Numbered from the stretch's first letter, positions 28,588 to 37,802 are shown. The stretch is 64,000 bases of DNA from an uncultured Oleispira sp. (GCA_913061415.1 CAJXUD010000002.1:186001-250000), one strand, 5' to 3'. Made by a program: numbers and translations. Notes: a model not told the origin generated them from the letters alone.

Positions 28588-28681
28588 CGTTATAGAGATA
28601 CTAAAAAGAAAGTAAGACTTGGGCATGAGAGGGCGTTTTAAGGTAGAATGACCATCCTCTTCTACCACAATAGAGAATTCT

Positions 28682-29050
28682 GTGGATTACGATTTTACCT
28701 TTAATGAATACGACAAACCGATTGCTGAGTTTTCAATGGGCCATGAAGCCATGGGCACTTGGTTTAATGATGAGCTGGGCGCGAATCAGCAGCGTATTGA
28801 AGAATTAGTCGATATTGTCGACCAACTTATCAACCGCCGCATTGAGCAACGCCTGATCGAAGGCACCGAATACCGCCTACGAATGAATCAAGAAGACGTG
28901 GAGGTTGTAGCGCTGTCTTTAGGCTTAGAAGTCGATGAAGAACTGCCAGAAAATACCAACGTTTATGAAGATGAGTCGCATGCAGAATGTGGCTTAGAAG
29001 ATTTTCAGGATGCCTTAGTTTCTTGGCAAGAATTTATACTTAGCGCTTAA
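28682..29050 (+). CDS. yacL: UPF0231 family protein YacL
   Basis: A 122-aa acidic cytoplasmic protein of the YacL/UPF0231 family: starts DYDFTF, then FSMGHEAMGTWFNDELG near residue 17, YRLRMNQEDVEV in the middle and a C-terminal CGLEDFQDALVSWQEFI, matching the E. coli YacL pattern. Function is unknown. The start is GTG at 28682. Its stop codon is embedded in a terminator hairpin. Confidence 0.9.
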   Translation: MDYDFTFNEYDKPIAEFSMGHEAMGTWFNDELGANQQRIEELVDIVDQLINRRIEQRLIEGTEYRLRMNQEDVEVVALSLGLEVDEELPENTNVYEDESHAECGLEDFQDALVSWQEFILSA

Positions 29051-29065
29051 TCGCGCTAAGTTTTA
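29038..29065 (+). terminator. Terminator overlapping the yacL stop codon
   Basis: ACTTAGCGC (29038-29046) pairs with GCGCTAAGT (29053-29061) around a 6-nt loop that contains the TAA stop codon, followed by TTTACCTTT. It lies between convergent yacL and moeB. Confidence 0.8.
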
Positions 29066-29093
29066 CCTTTCCCCAGGCTTTAATTAGCAAGTA

Positions 29094-29915
29094 CTATCGA
29101 TTGCACGCGGTGCAAGCAGCATCTTTATTTAAGCCCCAGCTACGCCATTGGCCCTCTAAGGCATCAAACGTTTGTAAACGCCCTAAGATTGGCTTGCCAA
29201 TGCCGGTTAATATCTTAATCGCTTCCAGCGCCTGCAGTACTCCGATAACACCTACTACAGGTGCCAAAATCCCACTCGTAGAACAGTTCACCTGCTCATC
29301 CCCTGCTTGCGGATATAAGCACCGATAGCAAGGCTGATCATCTAATCGTGGATCAAAACATATTACCTGCCCTTGTAAGGCCACAGCAGCCCCTGATACC
29401 CAAGGGGTTTTATGAGCAATACAGGCGTCATTGATTAGATAGCGAATATCAAAGTTATCACTACAATCAACAACTAGATCAATATTGGGTAGTAAACTAT
29501 TTAGAAATTCTGCGTCCGCTTTCTGTTCAAAGCCTTCGATAAATATCGTTGGATTAACACGCATAACTTCTTCTATCGCTGACCTTACCTTTGTTTTTCC
29601 TACATCGTCGGTGCCATGACAAATCTGGCGCTGCACATTCGATAACTCAACCACATCATCATCAACTAAAAACAAGTTACCGATACCACTAGCCGCTAAA
29701 TACTGCAAAGCTGGACTGCCTAATCCGCCTAAACCAATAATGAGCACACGACTGTTTAATAACGCTTGCTGACCTTCAATATCCATTTCAGGTAAGAATA
29801 TATGGCGGCTATAGCGCAATAAATCACTGTCATTCATTGTGCTTTCTATTTCAGTTTCAGGCGACACAAAATTATTTTGCCCAGCATCACCTTGCCCAGT
29901 AATACGATCACTCAC
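29094..29915 (-). CDS. moeB: Molybdopterin-synthase adenylyltransferase (MoeB/ThiF family)
   Basis: A 273-aa E1-like enzyme that adenylates the C-terminus of MoaD for molybdopterin synthesis; molybdenum cofactor is needed by NasA encoded at 57849. It has the nucleotide-binding VLIIGLGGLGSPALQYLAASG, the DDDVVELSNVQRQ segment, VDCSDNFDIRYLIND, and two Zn CxxC pairs (CYRC and CTAC). An N-terminal extension of about 26 residues precedes the usual start NDSDLLRYSRH; the GTG at 29915 is supported by a GGAG and by overlap with the prmC stop (GTGA). A ThiF role cannot be excluded by sequence alone. Confidence 0.87.
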   Translation of the reverse strand: MSDRITGQGDAGQNNFVSPETEIESTMNDSDLLRYSRHIFLPEMDIEGQQALLNSRVLIIGLGGLGSPALQYLAASGIGNLFLVDDDVVELSNVQRQICHGTDDVGKTKVRSAIEEVMRVNPTIFIEGFEQKADAEFLNSLLPNIDLVVDCSDNFDIRYLINDACIAHKTPWVSGAAVALQGQVICFDPRLDDQPCYRCLYPQAGDEQVNCSTSGILAPVVGVIGVLQALEAIKILTGIGKPILGRLQTFDALEGQWRSWGLNKDAACTACNR

Positions 29916-30769
29916 GATGTTTCTCCCTTATAAAACTGTCCACCCGTTATTCTCGGGTTTCCTCCCAAGTCAATGCGCGTAGCAACGTTTTGGTATCCTA
30001 GATTACAGAGTAGCTGCTGTACGGCATCTTGCTGATCATATCCATGCTCCATTAATAACCAACCTCCCTCAGCCAAGAAATCTCTTCCTTGCTGAGCAAT
30101 TAATTCCAGATCAGCAAGTCCCTTATTATCAGCAACTAACGCAGACTTTGGTTCAAAGCGAACATCCCCTTGATCAAGATGCTTATCTTCAGGATCAATA
30201 TAAGGTGGGTTGCTGACAATCAAATCAAACTGTCCTTCTACTTCTTCGAACCAGCTACTTTGATAAAATCGAACACATTCTAACTGATTGAGTTGCCCAT
30301 TTTGCTGAGCCAGCGCAACCGCTTGAGGAATTAGATCCACACCCTGAACATCCCATCGGGGAAATTCGTACGCCAGCGACAATGCTATCGCGCCGGTTCC
30401 AGTGCCTAAGTCAATAACACGGGTCTGTTCTGGTAATGAATCAGCCAGCTCTAACACCCACTCAATTAATGTCTCGGTATCCGCTCTCGGTATCAAGGTA
30501 TGCTCAGCGGTTTTTAATTCCAAGTCCCAAAATGCTTGCTGACCTAAAATATAAGCAATCGGCTCACCATTTAAACGACGAGAGAATAGCGCCTTAAATT
30601 GAAGCTCCTGCCCTTCCGTCACTATTTGATCAGCCCAAGTAAATAAAAACGTGCGATCTTTACCTAGGCTATGCGCCAATAATAATTCGACATCAAGCTT
30701 TGCACTTTCACTCAGCTCAGCCAGCTGCTCGGTGAATTGTCGAATGGTGTGTTCAATACTTAAGCGCAT
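29912..30769 (-). CDS. prmC: Release-factor glutamine N5-methyltransferase
   Basis: PrmC (HemK) methylates the glutamine of the GGQ motif in RF1 and RF2. The 285-aa protein has an N-terminal helical domain (LSESAKLDVELLLAHSLGKDRTFLFTW), the SAM-binding VIDLGTGTGAIALSLA and the catalytic NPPY in IVSNPPYIDPEDKHL. In most gammaproteobacteria prmC follows prfA; here 458 bp of gene-free, structured sequence lies upstream instead, so it seems to have its own promoter. It is translationally coupled to moeB. Confidence 0.95.
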   Translation of the reverse strand: MRLSIEHTIRQFTEQLAELSESAKLDVELLLAHSLGKDRTFLFTWADQIVTEGQELQFKALFSRRLNGEPIAYILGQQAFWDLELKTAEHTLIPRADTETLIEWVLELADSLPEQTRVIDLGTGTGAIALSLAYEFPRWDVQGVDLIPQAVALAQQNGQLNQLECVRFYQSSWFEEVEGQFDLIVSNPPYIDPEDKHLDQGDVRFEPKSALVADNKGLADLELIAQQGRDFLAEGGWLLMEHGYDQQDAVQQLLCNLGYQNVATRIDLGGNPRITGGQFYKGETS

Positions 30770-30912
30770 AGAAAGAGTATCACTAAGGAAAAAAGAGGGG
30801 GCTAATATTAACAGTTTTTGAAGAAAGCACCGAAATGATCGTTTTTTGTATAAAAAACACTCACATTACACAATCTTTACTAAGTGACTTATAAAGACAA
30901 CCATTGAACTAT

Positions 30913-31036
30913 TTAAGCCAAGCTGTCATCATTTGTTTTGTATTCAGTCCCTAGGGGATTGGATCATCATGTTTTGACGGTGGAGAGCTCAATTAGATTT
31001 ATCTAGTCGATTCTCTCTTTTACCACCTTGGCTTAA
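30913..31036. other. Large nested inverted repeat upstream of prmC (possible structured RNA)
   Basis: TTAAGCCAAG (30913-30922) is perfectly complementary to CTTGGCTTAA (31027-31036). Just inside, CTGTCA at 30923 can pair with TGACGG at 30975 and GGTGG at 30979 with CCACC at 31023, giving a branched fold; a small TCCC-TA-GGGGA palindrome lies near 30950. It could be a leader of prmC-moeB (minus strand) or a small RNA ending at the terminator at 31147 (plus strand). The rest of the 30770-31227 gap holds no gene I can recognise. Confidence 0.45.
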
Positions 31037-31146
31037 TACTGACTTTTATTGCTATGCGATAACAGGAGGAATTATAGTTTGGGTGGTTTTTTTTGCTTTA
31101 AATTTGACTAAACAATCTATTAATCATCGTTCATTCTTAACTTAAC

Positions 31147-31176
31147 AAAAAGGCCACTCCGCAGAGTAGCCTTTTT
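31147..31176. terminator. Bidirectional intrinsic terminator
   Basis: AAAAAGGCCACTC (31147-31159) and GAGTAGCCTTTTT (31164-31176) form a stem with one mismatch and a CGCA loop, with A/T runs on both sides. It terminates the DUF2333 gene on the minus strand and could also end a plus-strand transcript. Confidence 0.9.
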
Positions 31177-31227
31177 GATTATCTATCACGCATCAATATG
31201 GGAGCTGTATAACACCTGCTCCTATAT

Positions 31228-32277
31228 TTAACCCCGAGTAAGCAGTGTTCTAAGGTCGCTAATACCCGCACTCGCGCGAGATATATACGAAGCCATCACC
31301 AATGAATGATTAGCAAACAACCCAAAACCCGTATCATTTAAGATCATCGGTGAGCCCATCGCTTCTTGCGTCCCTTCTAGCTCACGAATAATTTGACGCA
31401 CACTGACCAAAGCATTCTTCTTTTCTAAAATGGCTCTAAAATCAACTTCGATCGCTTTTAGAATATGCAACAATGCCCATGAAGCGCCGCGAGCTTCGTA
31501 AAAAACATCATCAATTTCAGTCCAAGGCGTTTTCACTTCCTGATCATCAGCATTCGCCGTTGATTGACGAGATGCGGTATCCCCTGCCAAATCAGTATTT
31601 AAACGGCGCTTGCCTACTGACGCACTTAAACGCTGCGATAAGCTACCCAGGCGTGTTTCCACATCTAATAACCACTGGCTTAAGTTATCGGCACGCGCAT
31701 AAAATTGGGATTTATCATCTGCTGGATTAGTCAGTCGCTTACTATAATTACCTAAAGCAGTAATACCACGGCGATATTCACTTTCTGTTGAAGGCACGGC
31801 CCAAGAATCATTATCAAAATGAAGCTGTGGCTCAGCGATTTCTAAATCTTTATCCTGAGTTGATTGGCTTTGTGAACGGCTAAAGTCTTTACGCAATGCT
31901 CTAGAAAGATCTCGTACCTGAACCAATACGCCATACTCCCAGTTAGGAATATTATCCAACCAAATACCCGGTAGCATAATGTCATTACTTAAATAACCAC
32001 CTGGCTTGTCTAGCATGGTTTCAGCAATTTTCATCAAGGTCACCGATGTTGTAAAGCCAATTACAGGCTCAACACCTAACTCTTCAGCATAAGCACCGGC
32101 ATATTGTTGAACCGAGAAGTTTTCAGGTTCAGAAGACCATATATAACCCAGTATAAGGGCAACCAAACAATAAATGATCACAACAGCCATAATCGCTTTA
32201 CGTAAGCCACTGCCCATATTTATATCCTCAATACGCTCTTTCATTATTTCTACTGAATCTCCAAGCTGCTCGCGCAT
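31228..32277 (-). CDS. DUF2333 family membrane protein
   Basis: A 349-aa protein with one N-terminal transmembrane helix (AIMAVVIIYCLVALILGYIW) and a large domain matching my memory of DUF2333: GVEPVIGFTTSVTLMKIAETMLDKPGGYLSND, MLPGIWLDNIPNWEYGVLVQVRDLSRALRKDFSRSQSQS and a C-terminal WALLHILKAIEVDFRAIL. The domain is common in marine gammaproteobacteria and pseudomonads; function is unknown. The ATG at 32277 is used; an in-frame ATG at 32217 has a better Shine-Dalgarno (GAGG) and would remove 20 residues before the helix. Confidence 0.88.
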   Translation of the reverse strand: MREQLGDSVEIMKERIEDINMGSGLRKAIMAVVIIYCLVALILGYIWSSEPENFSVQQYAGAYAEELGVEPVIGFTTSVTLMKIAETMLDKPGGYLSNDIMLPGIWLDNIPNWEYGVLVQVRDLSRALRKDFSRSQSQSTQDKDLEIAEPQLHFDNDSWAVPSTESEYRRGITALGNYSKRLTNPADDKSQFYARADNLSQWLLDVETRLGSLSQRLSASVGKRRLNTDLAGDTASRQSTANADDQEVKTPWTEIDDVFYEARGASWALLHILKAIEVDFRAILEKKNALVSVRQIIRELEGTQEAMGSPMILNDTGFGLFANHSLVMASYISRASAGISDLRTLLTRG

Positions 32278-32370
32278 ATTTAAATCCCGTTAAGTTAGTC
32301 AATTCATTTAATATCGTTAAGATTAACACGCTGACACAGCCATGAATACGTTGTCAGTTTGAAATAGCCT

Positions 32371-34266
32371 TCAAATCCAACGCGCCAGCATATCGTATAG
32401 AATTTCCATTTTAATTGGTTTGGCCATATAGTCCGACATGCCCGCGCGTAAGCATTGCTGGCGAATTTCGGCAGACGTATTGGCAGTCAGCGCTACAATA
32501 GGAACCGACTTTCGCTTAAGTTCTACTTCTAATTCTCTTATCGCCTGAGTCGTTCCAAAACCATCCATCCCTGGCATTTGGCAATCCATGAATACCAAAT
32601 CAAAGGTTTCTTGGGCCATTATTTCGATACAGCTCTCGCCCGAGCTGACACACGTAGGTAACAGCTTCATATTCCGTAATAGCTTATCCGCAACCATGCT
32701 ATTTACTTTATTATCTTCGACGATAAGTATTTTTCTATTCTCGAACTTATCACTCAGTAACTTTTTAGCGATTAAGCTCCCTTCTTTTAAGGCCGCTAAT
32801 TGAATTGGCATTGAGCAGTTTATGGAAGTACCCGTTGGCTTATTATCCATCACCGATAAACGCCCCCCCATCAAACAAATAATATCCTGACAAATCGACA
32901 AACCGATACCTAATCCATCAAACTTTCGCGTTAACGAGGTATCGTATTGTCGGAATGATTCGAACATAGCTTCTTTATGCTCTTCAGGGAAACCAATACC
33001 ATTATCACTAATATCTAACCTTAAGCTTACTCCTGACGAGGTATTCTCTATATAAATAGAGCAATAAATGCAGCCGCCTTGAGTAAACTTCACCGCATTA
33101 CCTAATAGGTGCCTCACTAATTGACGAAACTTTATACCATCAATTTCTACAAACTCATCGTTAACTGAACCATCCATGTAGATAGTTAATTGATTATTAT
33201 TTAATCGAGACTTTTCTTCGAGCTCCAGCAAGGTATGCTGTAATAACTCAGGAATTGATGTTGGTTCAAGGTTTAGGGATTGCTCTCGTTTCTCCAAAGA
33301 TCCCAGTGTCAGCATATCCTCGACGAGTTCTAATAAGTTATTCAGACTGCGATCAGCAATATCAACCAAAGGCTCAAGTGAACTATTCTTTTGTTGCTCG
33401 ATAAGCTGTATAGCACCCATAGCACCATTTATGGGTGTTCTTAACTCGTGACTGACGATTGCTAAAAATTCGCTTTTTGCTTTATTCGCAGTTACCGCTT
33501 TTAAGCGGGCAATTTCAATTTCTTCTATCGAAGCAACATGTGCTTCATCAGATTTTTGCAAGGCAACCGCCATTGCATTAACCCCTTTTTGTAGCTCTCC
33601 AATTTCAGCGCGTGCAGTCACTTCAATTTGGCTTTCATAGTTCCCTCGGGCAATTTGAGATAAGGCTAACGATACTTTTTCAATAGGACGAGCGATTGAA
33701 TTAGCCATTCTGTGTGCCAACAGTAAACACAGACCAAGAATAAAACTCGCCCAAACAATCGCCTTACCGACAATGATTAACGCTCGATCACGGCCAAGAA
33801 CGTAACTCAATTCAATGCTGACATAAGCAATATCTGTCCGTACAAAATTGGCATTATTGATATCATCAAATTCTGAGAACTCAGAAAAAACTTCCTGTTC
33901 TTGGCTCACCGTACTCTGATATAAAGCTATGTCTTTAGGGTCAAGAGAGTCATATTCTTTCATAACACGTTGATAGATGACGTTTTCATCTGGAGTGGTA
34001 ATCGTGACTCTAACAACAGCTGGTGCCTTAATTGCATTATCAACTAACGGCGCTAACAAACTAAAGTTGCCTGATATAACGGGGTATTCAATAGATGCTG
34101 CCAACTGACTGGATAGCACCTGCCCTACTGTTGCAACTTCAACTTTAGCATCATCAATTCTTTGCCAAACAAATAAAGAGATTAACGACATAAACATAAT
34201 CAGGGCAGGCAACAGTCCTAATAGTAAGGCTCTATTACGGACACTCAAATGGGAAATTTTGAACAT
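32371..34266 (-). CDS. BarA-like hybrid sensor histidine kinase
   Basis: A 631-aa inner-membrane hybrid kinase. Order: transmembrane helix 1 (about 13-34), a periplasmic sensor segment of about 130 residues, transmembrane helix 2 (about 164-185), HAMP (to about 240), HisKA with the phospho-accepting His273 in SHELRTPINGAMG, an HATPase domain (NAVKFTQGG, DNGIGFPEE, GLGIGLSICQ) and a C-terminal receiver with Asp561 in FMDCQMPGMDGF and Lys in YMAKPIK. No Hpt domain is visible, so a separate phosphotransfer partner is expected. The start overlaps the stop of the binding-protein gene by one base (TGATG), implying joint function. Confidence 0.93.
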   Translation of the reverse strand: MFKISHLSVRNRALLLGLLPALIMFMSLISLFVWQRIDDAKVEVATVGQVLSSQLAASIEYPVISGNFSLLAPLVDNAIKAPAVVRVTITTPDENVIYQRVMKEYDSLDPKDIALYQSTVSQEQEVFSEFSEFDDINNANFVRTDIAYVSIELSYVLGRDRALIIVGKAIVWASFILGLCLLLAHRMANSIARPIEKVSLALSQIARGNYESQIEVTARAEIGELQKGVNAMAVALQKSDEAHVASIEEIEIARLKAVTANKAKSEFLAIVSHELRTPINGAMGAIQLIEQQKNSSLEPLVDIADRSLNNLLELVEDMLTLGSLEKREQSLNLEPTSIPELLQHTLLELEEKSRLNNNQLTIYMDGSVNDEFVEIDGIKFRQLVRHLLGNAVKFTQGGCIYCSIYIENTSSGVSLRLDISDNGIGFPEEHKEAMFESFRQYDTSLTRKFDGLGIGLSICQDIICLMGGRLSVMDNKPTGTSINCSMPIQLAALKEGSLIAKKLLSDKFENRKILIVEDNKVNSMVADKLLRNMKLLPTCVSSGESCIEIMAQETFDLVFMDCQMPGMDGFGTTQAIRELEVELKRKSVPIVALTANTSAEIRQQCLRAGMSDYMAKPIKMEILYDMLARWI

Positions 34267-35168
34267 CAGTCATCCCCCATTTGTTGGCGTAAATAATCTT
34301 CTTTCAATACTCTAATGTTTAACGAACGCGCAACTTGAGCATTAAATAAAATTCGATAATGGGGGTTGTAACCGGCCTTCAACCACTGGTCAGAAGCTTT
34401 ATGATGCTCTACAACTTCTATGATTCTATTAGCGATATGGGATAAATCACTAAAAGTCGTCGAGAAACTGCCCGCTTTTAAATAAGCGCGCGAAGGGCCA
34501 ATGAGTACTTTTCGCTGGCGATACGATGTAATAAGTATGTTCTTTATATTTTTAGCATTATAAATCTCACTATTATAATGCCCTAATAATAGGCGGGTTC
34601 CCTTTAAAACATGAAATAGCGCTTGGTTAATATTATCGTATTCAGCAATGCTAACAACTTTCAGCATGTCTTTTTCTACATTAGATAATTGATTAAGAAC
34701 ATTGGCCTTATCTTGTTCATCACTGACCAGCAATCCAATTTTTTTACTACCAGGAATTAATAAGTTGGCTAATTTCAACTGCCTCGAAACAGGAGGTTCA
34801 ATATAAATAGAAGTGGAAGCATCAGCTAGCTCGGCTTGGTGAGCCGTTAACATCACCCCAATTCGTTTTGGGTACTTCGATAAATCAGTGTGAGTAATTT
34901 TTTTTGCCCCAACGACAATGACATAATCATTAACTGAGATAACGGCTGGCGTATCCGCAGTACTAATTTGATAAGAAAATTGAGGGGCGCTGGCTCTTAA
35001 ATTTGAAATAAGTTTATTCAACGCAGGGCTAAGCCGTTCAGCCACTAAGACAATTTTATCTTGCGCTAAGCTCGCTTTATCAGAACTACTCTGAACCTTG
35101 GTCTCTTGCGCCGCCATTAGCGGCCAAGAGCATAAAAGCAATATTAATATTCGTATATACAACATCAT
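34266..35168 (-). CDS. Periplasmic ABC-type substrate-binding-like protein
   Basis: A 300-aa secreted protein with a signal peptide (LYIRILILLLCSWPLMAA). The body resembles the periplasmic-binding fold of the ABC_sub_bind/TrpX-like or BtuF-like families: KIVLVAERLSPALNKLISNLR, VGAKKITHTDLSKYPKRIGVML, LLIPGSKKIGLLVSDEQDK, LLLGHYNSEIYNAKNIKNILITSYRQRKVLIGPSRAYLKAGSF. No permease or ATPase accompanies it; it lies between a TonB receptor (31-bp gap) and the hybrid kinase (1-bp overlap), so it more likely feeds the kinase sensor than a transporter. I use the ATG at 35168, not the in-frame TTG at 35189. Confidence 0.78.
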   Translation of the reverse strand: MMLYIRILILLLCSWPLMAAQETKVQSSSDKASLAQDKIVLVAERLSPALNKLISNLRASAPQFSYQISTADTPAVISVNDYVIVVGAKKITHTDLSKYPKRIGVMLTAHQAELADASTSIYIEPPVSRQLKLANLLIPGSKKIGLLVSDEQDKANVLNQLSNVEKDMLKVVSIAEYDNINQALFHVLKGTRLLLGHYNSEIYNAKNIKNILITSYRQRKVLIGPSRAYLKAGSFSTTFSDLSHIANRIIEVVEHHKASDQWLKAGYNPHYRILFNAQVARSLNIRVLKEDYLRQQMGDD

Positions 35169-35199
35169 ATAATCTCTGCATCCGTGCAAATCATACTCT

Positions 35200-37563
35200 C
35201 TAAAATTCTACCGCTAGCTGGGCATAATAAATATTGGGAGTTGAATGAAGCTGGTTTTTATAAACCAAAGGCATTTCTGGCTGTCTATTATGCTGAATAA
35301 AATAGGATACTTCGGCATTTAATCCGGCAATAATAAAAGGCTTAGATAAATTTAATTGAAACCTTTCATACGGTTTATTGACCGTCTCTCTGTCCTGATT
35401 GAAATAACTCAAACTTGCAGACCAAGATGCAGAGTTATACATCCAGCTTATAACACTACTTCCTTTTGAACTTAGTTTCTTTTCTAGTTTTTCTACCCGA
35501 TCAACTTCCTCATCGGATAAACTGTTACCGACATACCGACTATCAATATTGAGATATGAATGGGTAAGCCATAAAGAGTGATGCTCATTTATCTGGCTAG
35601 CAAGTTGGAATTCAATGCCATTGACATCGGCTTCATTATTATTACTGATTAAATCTGACTGCAGCGTGATAGGGTCAGAGATTAAGTCCCTCATTTCTTC
35701 ACGGAAGATTTTAATATCTAATTCTGTTTGTGTATCCGCTATATGGCCGGCCACAAAATACCCTAATTCATAGCTGGTTATTTTTTCAGACTTAAGAGAT
35801 TTTTCATCGTCGTCTGAGATCTTTTTCTGATAAAACTCGGCTTCGCTAAAACCTAAATAATTCGTATCGAGCTCTGTAACGGTAATAATATATTCTGGTT
35901 GCGTTTCAAGTAAGTCAGGTGAGCGAACCGCCTGTGAAGCCACTAATCGAATACTCTGCTGTGAATCAATTAAGAAATTGGCGGCCAATCTAGGTGAAAA
36001 AGCCTCAACATTGTGGGTTTCGTATTCATACATGCCACCAGCATTGAACGTTAACCAAGGCTGTGCCCGATATTCTGCATTTAAAAACGCGCGCCAAGTA
36101 TCATTACTAACCGCACCATTAAAATAGGTTCGAGAATACGCCGAGTCTTGACGATAGCTAATACCTGATACGGTTCGCAATGAATCTGACCAACGCATGG
36201 TATCTTGCCATTCAATATCGACTCTCTGCTCCGCTAAATCAAGATCAGTTTCCCCCCTAATCAACTCAGGAAAGTCATTTGCCAAATCCGGTATACCATC
36301 CAAAACTGCTTTTGTTAAGTCTAGATCTCGCTGGGTGATATTAACTTCTCTTTCAGTCAGTGCAAAAATAATGGCCATCAGATCGGCTGGCGCATAGACA
36401 GTCCCATCTTTCAAATTATCAACGATATCTCTAACCACCGAGCTGTCATTGTAAATAGGCGGTATACCCGTAAATATGGTGGCCCAAGCCGGATTACTTT
36501 TATGCAGGGCAATCATACTGTCTTCGAATACAATCGAAGGGGCCAGTACCTTCATGGACTGTTTTTTTTCTTCTTTCTGCCAATACACCTGTAAGTGAGA
36601 TTGGTGCTGACTAGAAAATTCCTTTTGCCAGCGCCCATAGACGTAACCGTTAGTTGTGGTTTTATCAGGTGGCTCGTAATTAAAATCGATTGCTCTCATT
36701 TCGGTCTTACCCGATTTATACCCCATCTGAACATCTACACTAGAGGTTTCATCAAGCTGATGATTAATATAGGCATTAATAAAACCGTGCTTACGCCCAT
36801 CTCGCTGAGCGTCTGGGCCAGTAGAGTCTTCGCCGTCAAAGCCTTCATCTGCTTTTACTGAGCCACTGATTCGTAAGCTGGTTGAGTCAAAGCTTAAACC
36901 ATGACGAAAGTGGACATCCTGCGTGCCATTATTGCCTTTACGCCAAGAAACCAGAGTGCCTTGGCTGTCTTCTGGGTGCTTGGTTAGTATGTTGATAACG
37001 CCTAAATAGGAATTTGCGCCGTATAAAGCAGCATTCGGTCCGCGGGTTACTTCTATTCGATCAATATCTTCAATCGCTAGACCGATGTCATCCCAGATAA
37101 CGGTGGCAATTGCCGATTTATACACAGACCGTCCATCCACTAGCACCTGTAAACGGCGCATAATATTGGGGTTCGAGGAATGGTAAGCGACCGAGGCATT
37201 GTTATCGTCATCCGCATGACCTACAAACATACCAGGCACAAACTTCATCAATTCGGGCAGTGTTCTAACACCCCACAATTTAATATGCTTAGCCGTAATC
37301 ACCGTAATACTGGCGGGCACTTCGGCTTTGGGCTGCTTTAAACGAGAGGCGGTGAGTACCGTAGGTAACTCTTCACCGAGTATGGATTCTTCCCAGCCCA
37401 TGCTTTCTGAAAAGTCATCAGCAAAATCATCACTAAAGCTCTTACTAGCCCCCTCACTAAAACCCTCTCTAAAACCCGGATTACTATCAGGATTCAGCGT
37501 TTCACTTAACGCAGGGGGCGCAATACAACACCCAATCACAAGAGACAACAAAACCCTATTCAC
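35200..37563 (-). CDS. TonB-dependent outer-membrane receptor
   Basis: A 787-aa receptor with a signal peptide (about 20 residues), a plug domain (LPTVLTASRLKQPKAEVPASITVI as a TonB-box-like region, then LPELMKFVPGMFVG, RLQVLVDGRSVY, DIDRIEVTRGPNAALYGANSYLGVINILTK) and a C-terminal beta-barrel ending in the aromatic-terminated YYAQLAVEF. Between the signal and the plug is an odd acidic segment made of short repeats (GFREGFSEG, SDDFADDFSES). It is the first gene of an operon with a binding protein and hybrid kinase, suggesting substrate-linked signalling. The substrate is unknown; no Fur-box-like site was recognised. Confidence 0.92.
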   Translation of the reverse strand: MNRVLLSLVIGCCIAPPALSETLNPDSNPGFREGFSEGASKSFSDDFADDFSESMGWEESILGEELPTVLTASRLKQPKAEVPASITVITAKHIKLWGVRTLPELMKFVPGMFVGHADDDNNASVAYHSSNPNIMRRLQVLVDGRSVYKSAIATVIWDDIGLAIEDIDRIEVTRGPNAALYGANSYLGVINILTKHPEDSQGTLVSWRKGNNGTQDVHFRHGLSFDSTSLRISGSVKADEGFDGEDSTGPDAQRDGRKHGFINAYINHQLDETSSVDVQMGYKSGKTEMRAIDFNYEPPDKTTTNGYVYGRWQKEFSSQHQSHLQVYWQKEEKKQSMKVLAPSIVFEDSMIALHKSNPAWATIFTGIPPIYNDSSVVRDIVDNLKDGTVYAPADLMAIIFALTEREVNITQRDLDLTKAVLDGIPDLANDFPELIRGETDLDLAEQRVDIEWQDTMRWSDSLRTVSGISYRQDSAYSRTYFNGAVSNDTWRAFLNAEYRAQPWLTFNAGGMYEYETHNVEAFSPRLAANFLIDSQQSIRLVASQAVRSPDLLETQPEYIITVTELDTNYLGFSEAEFYQKKISDDDEKSLKSEKITSYELGYFVAGHIADTQTELDIKIFREEMRDLISDPITLQSDLISNNNEADVNGIEFQLASQINEHHSLWLTHSYLNIDSRYVGNSLSDEEVDRVEKLEKKLSSKGSSVISWMYNSASWSASLSYFNQDRETVNKPYERFQLNLSKPFIIAGLNAEVSYFIQHNRQPEMPLVYKNQLHSTPNIYYAQLAVEF

Positions 37564-37605
37564 AAATAAAGCTCCCGAGCAGATATTTCACTAATATCGA
37601 CTATT

Positions 37606-37633
37606 CACTATTAATCATTAACTATTAATAGTG
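37606..37633. promoter_or_regulatory. Perfect palindrome upstream of the TonB-receptor operon
   Basis: CACTATTAAT (37606-37615) and ATTAATAGTG (37624-37633) form a perfect 10-bp inverted repeat with an 8-bp spacer, 43-70 bp before the receptor start codon. It could be an operator for a dimeric regulator or a 5' UTR hairpin. Confidence 0.5.
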
Positions 37634-37802
37634 AGTCTAGGCGTAATAACGCGACAGGTAAACTATCTGGAGTTTAGCGATCATGATTTAAGTCTGAGTT
37701 AGCACGGATTTACTACTGTATAACTGACAGCGACTACAGATCAGTTTATAATAATATTATGAAATGATTCATTACCACTGAACGCCAATTATAGGATTTA
37801 TC

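Noticed and set aside
30979-31027. A degenerate tRNA (GGTGG...CCACC with a TCGATTC-like arm)
   Set aside because: It is only about 50 nt, has no anticodon arm of correct size and no 3' acceptor layout.
33400-33500. Possible separate Hpt or second receiver in the hybrid kinase
   Set aside because: The whole region is accounted for by HAMP, HisKA, HATPase and a single receiver; no extra histidine phosphotransfer motif was found.
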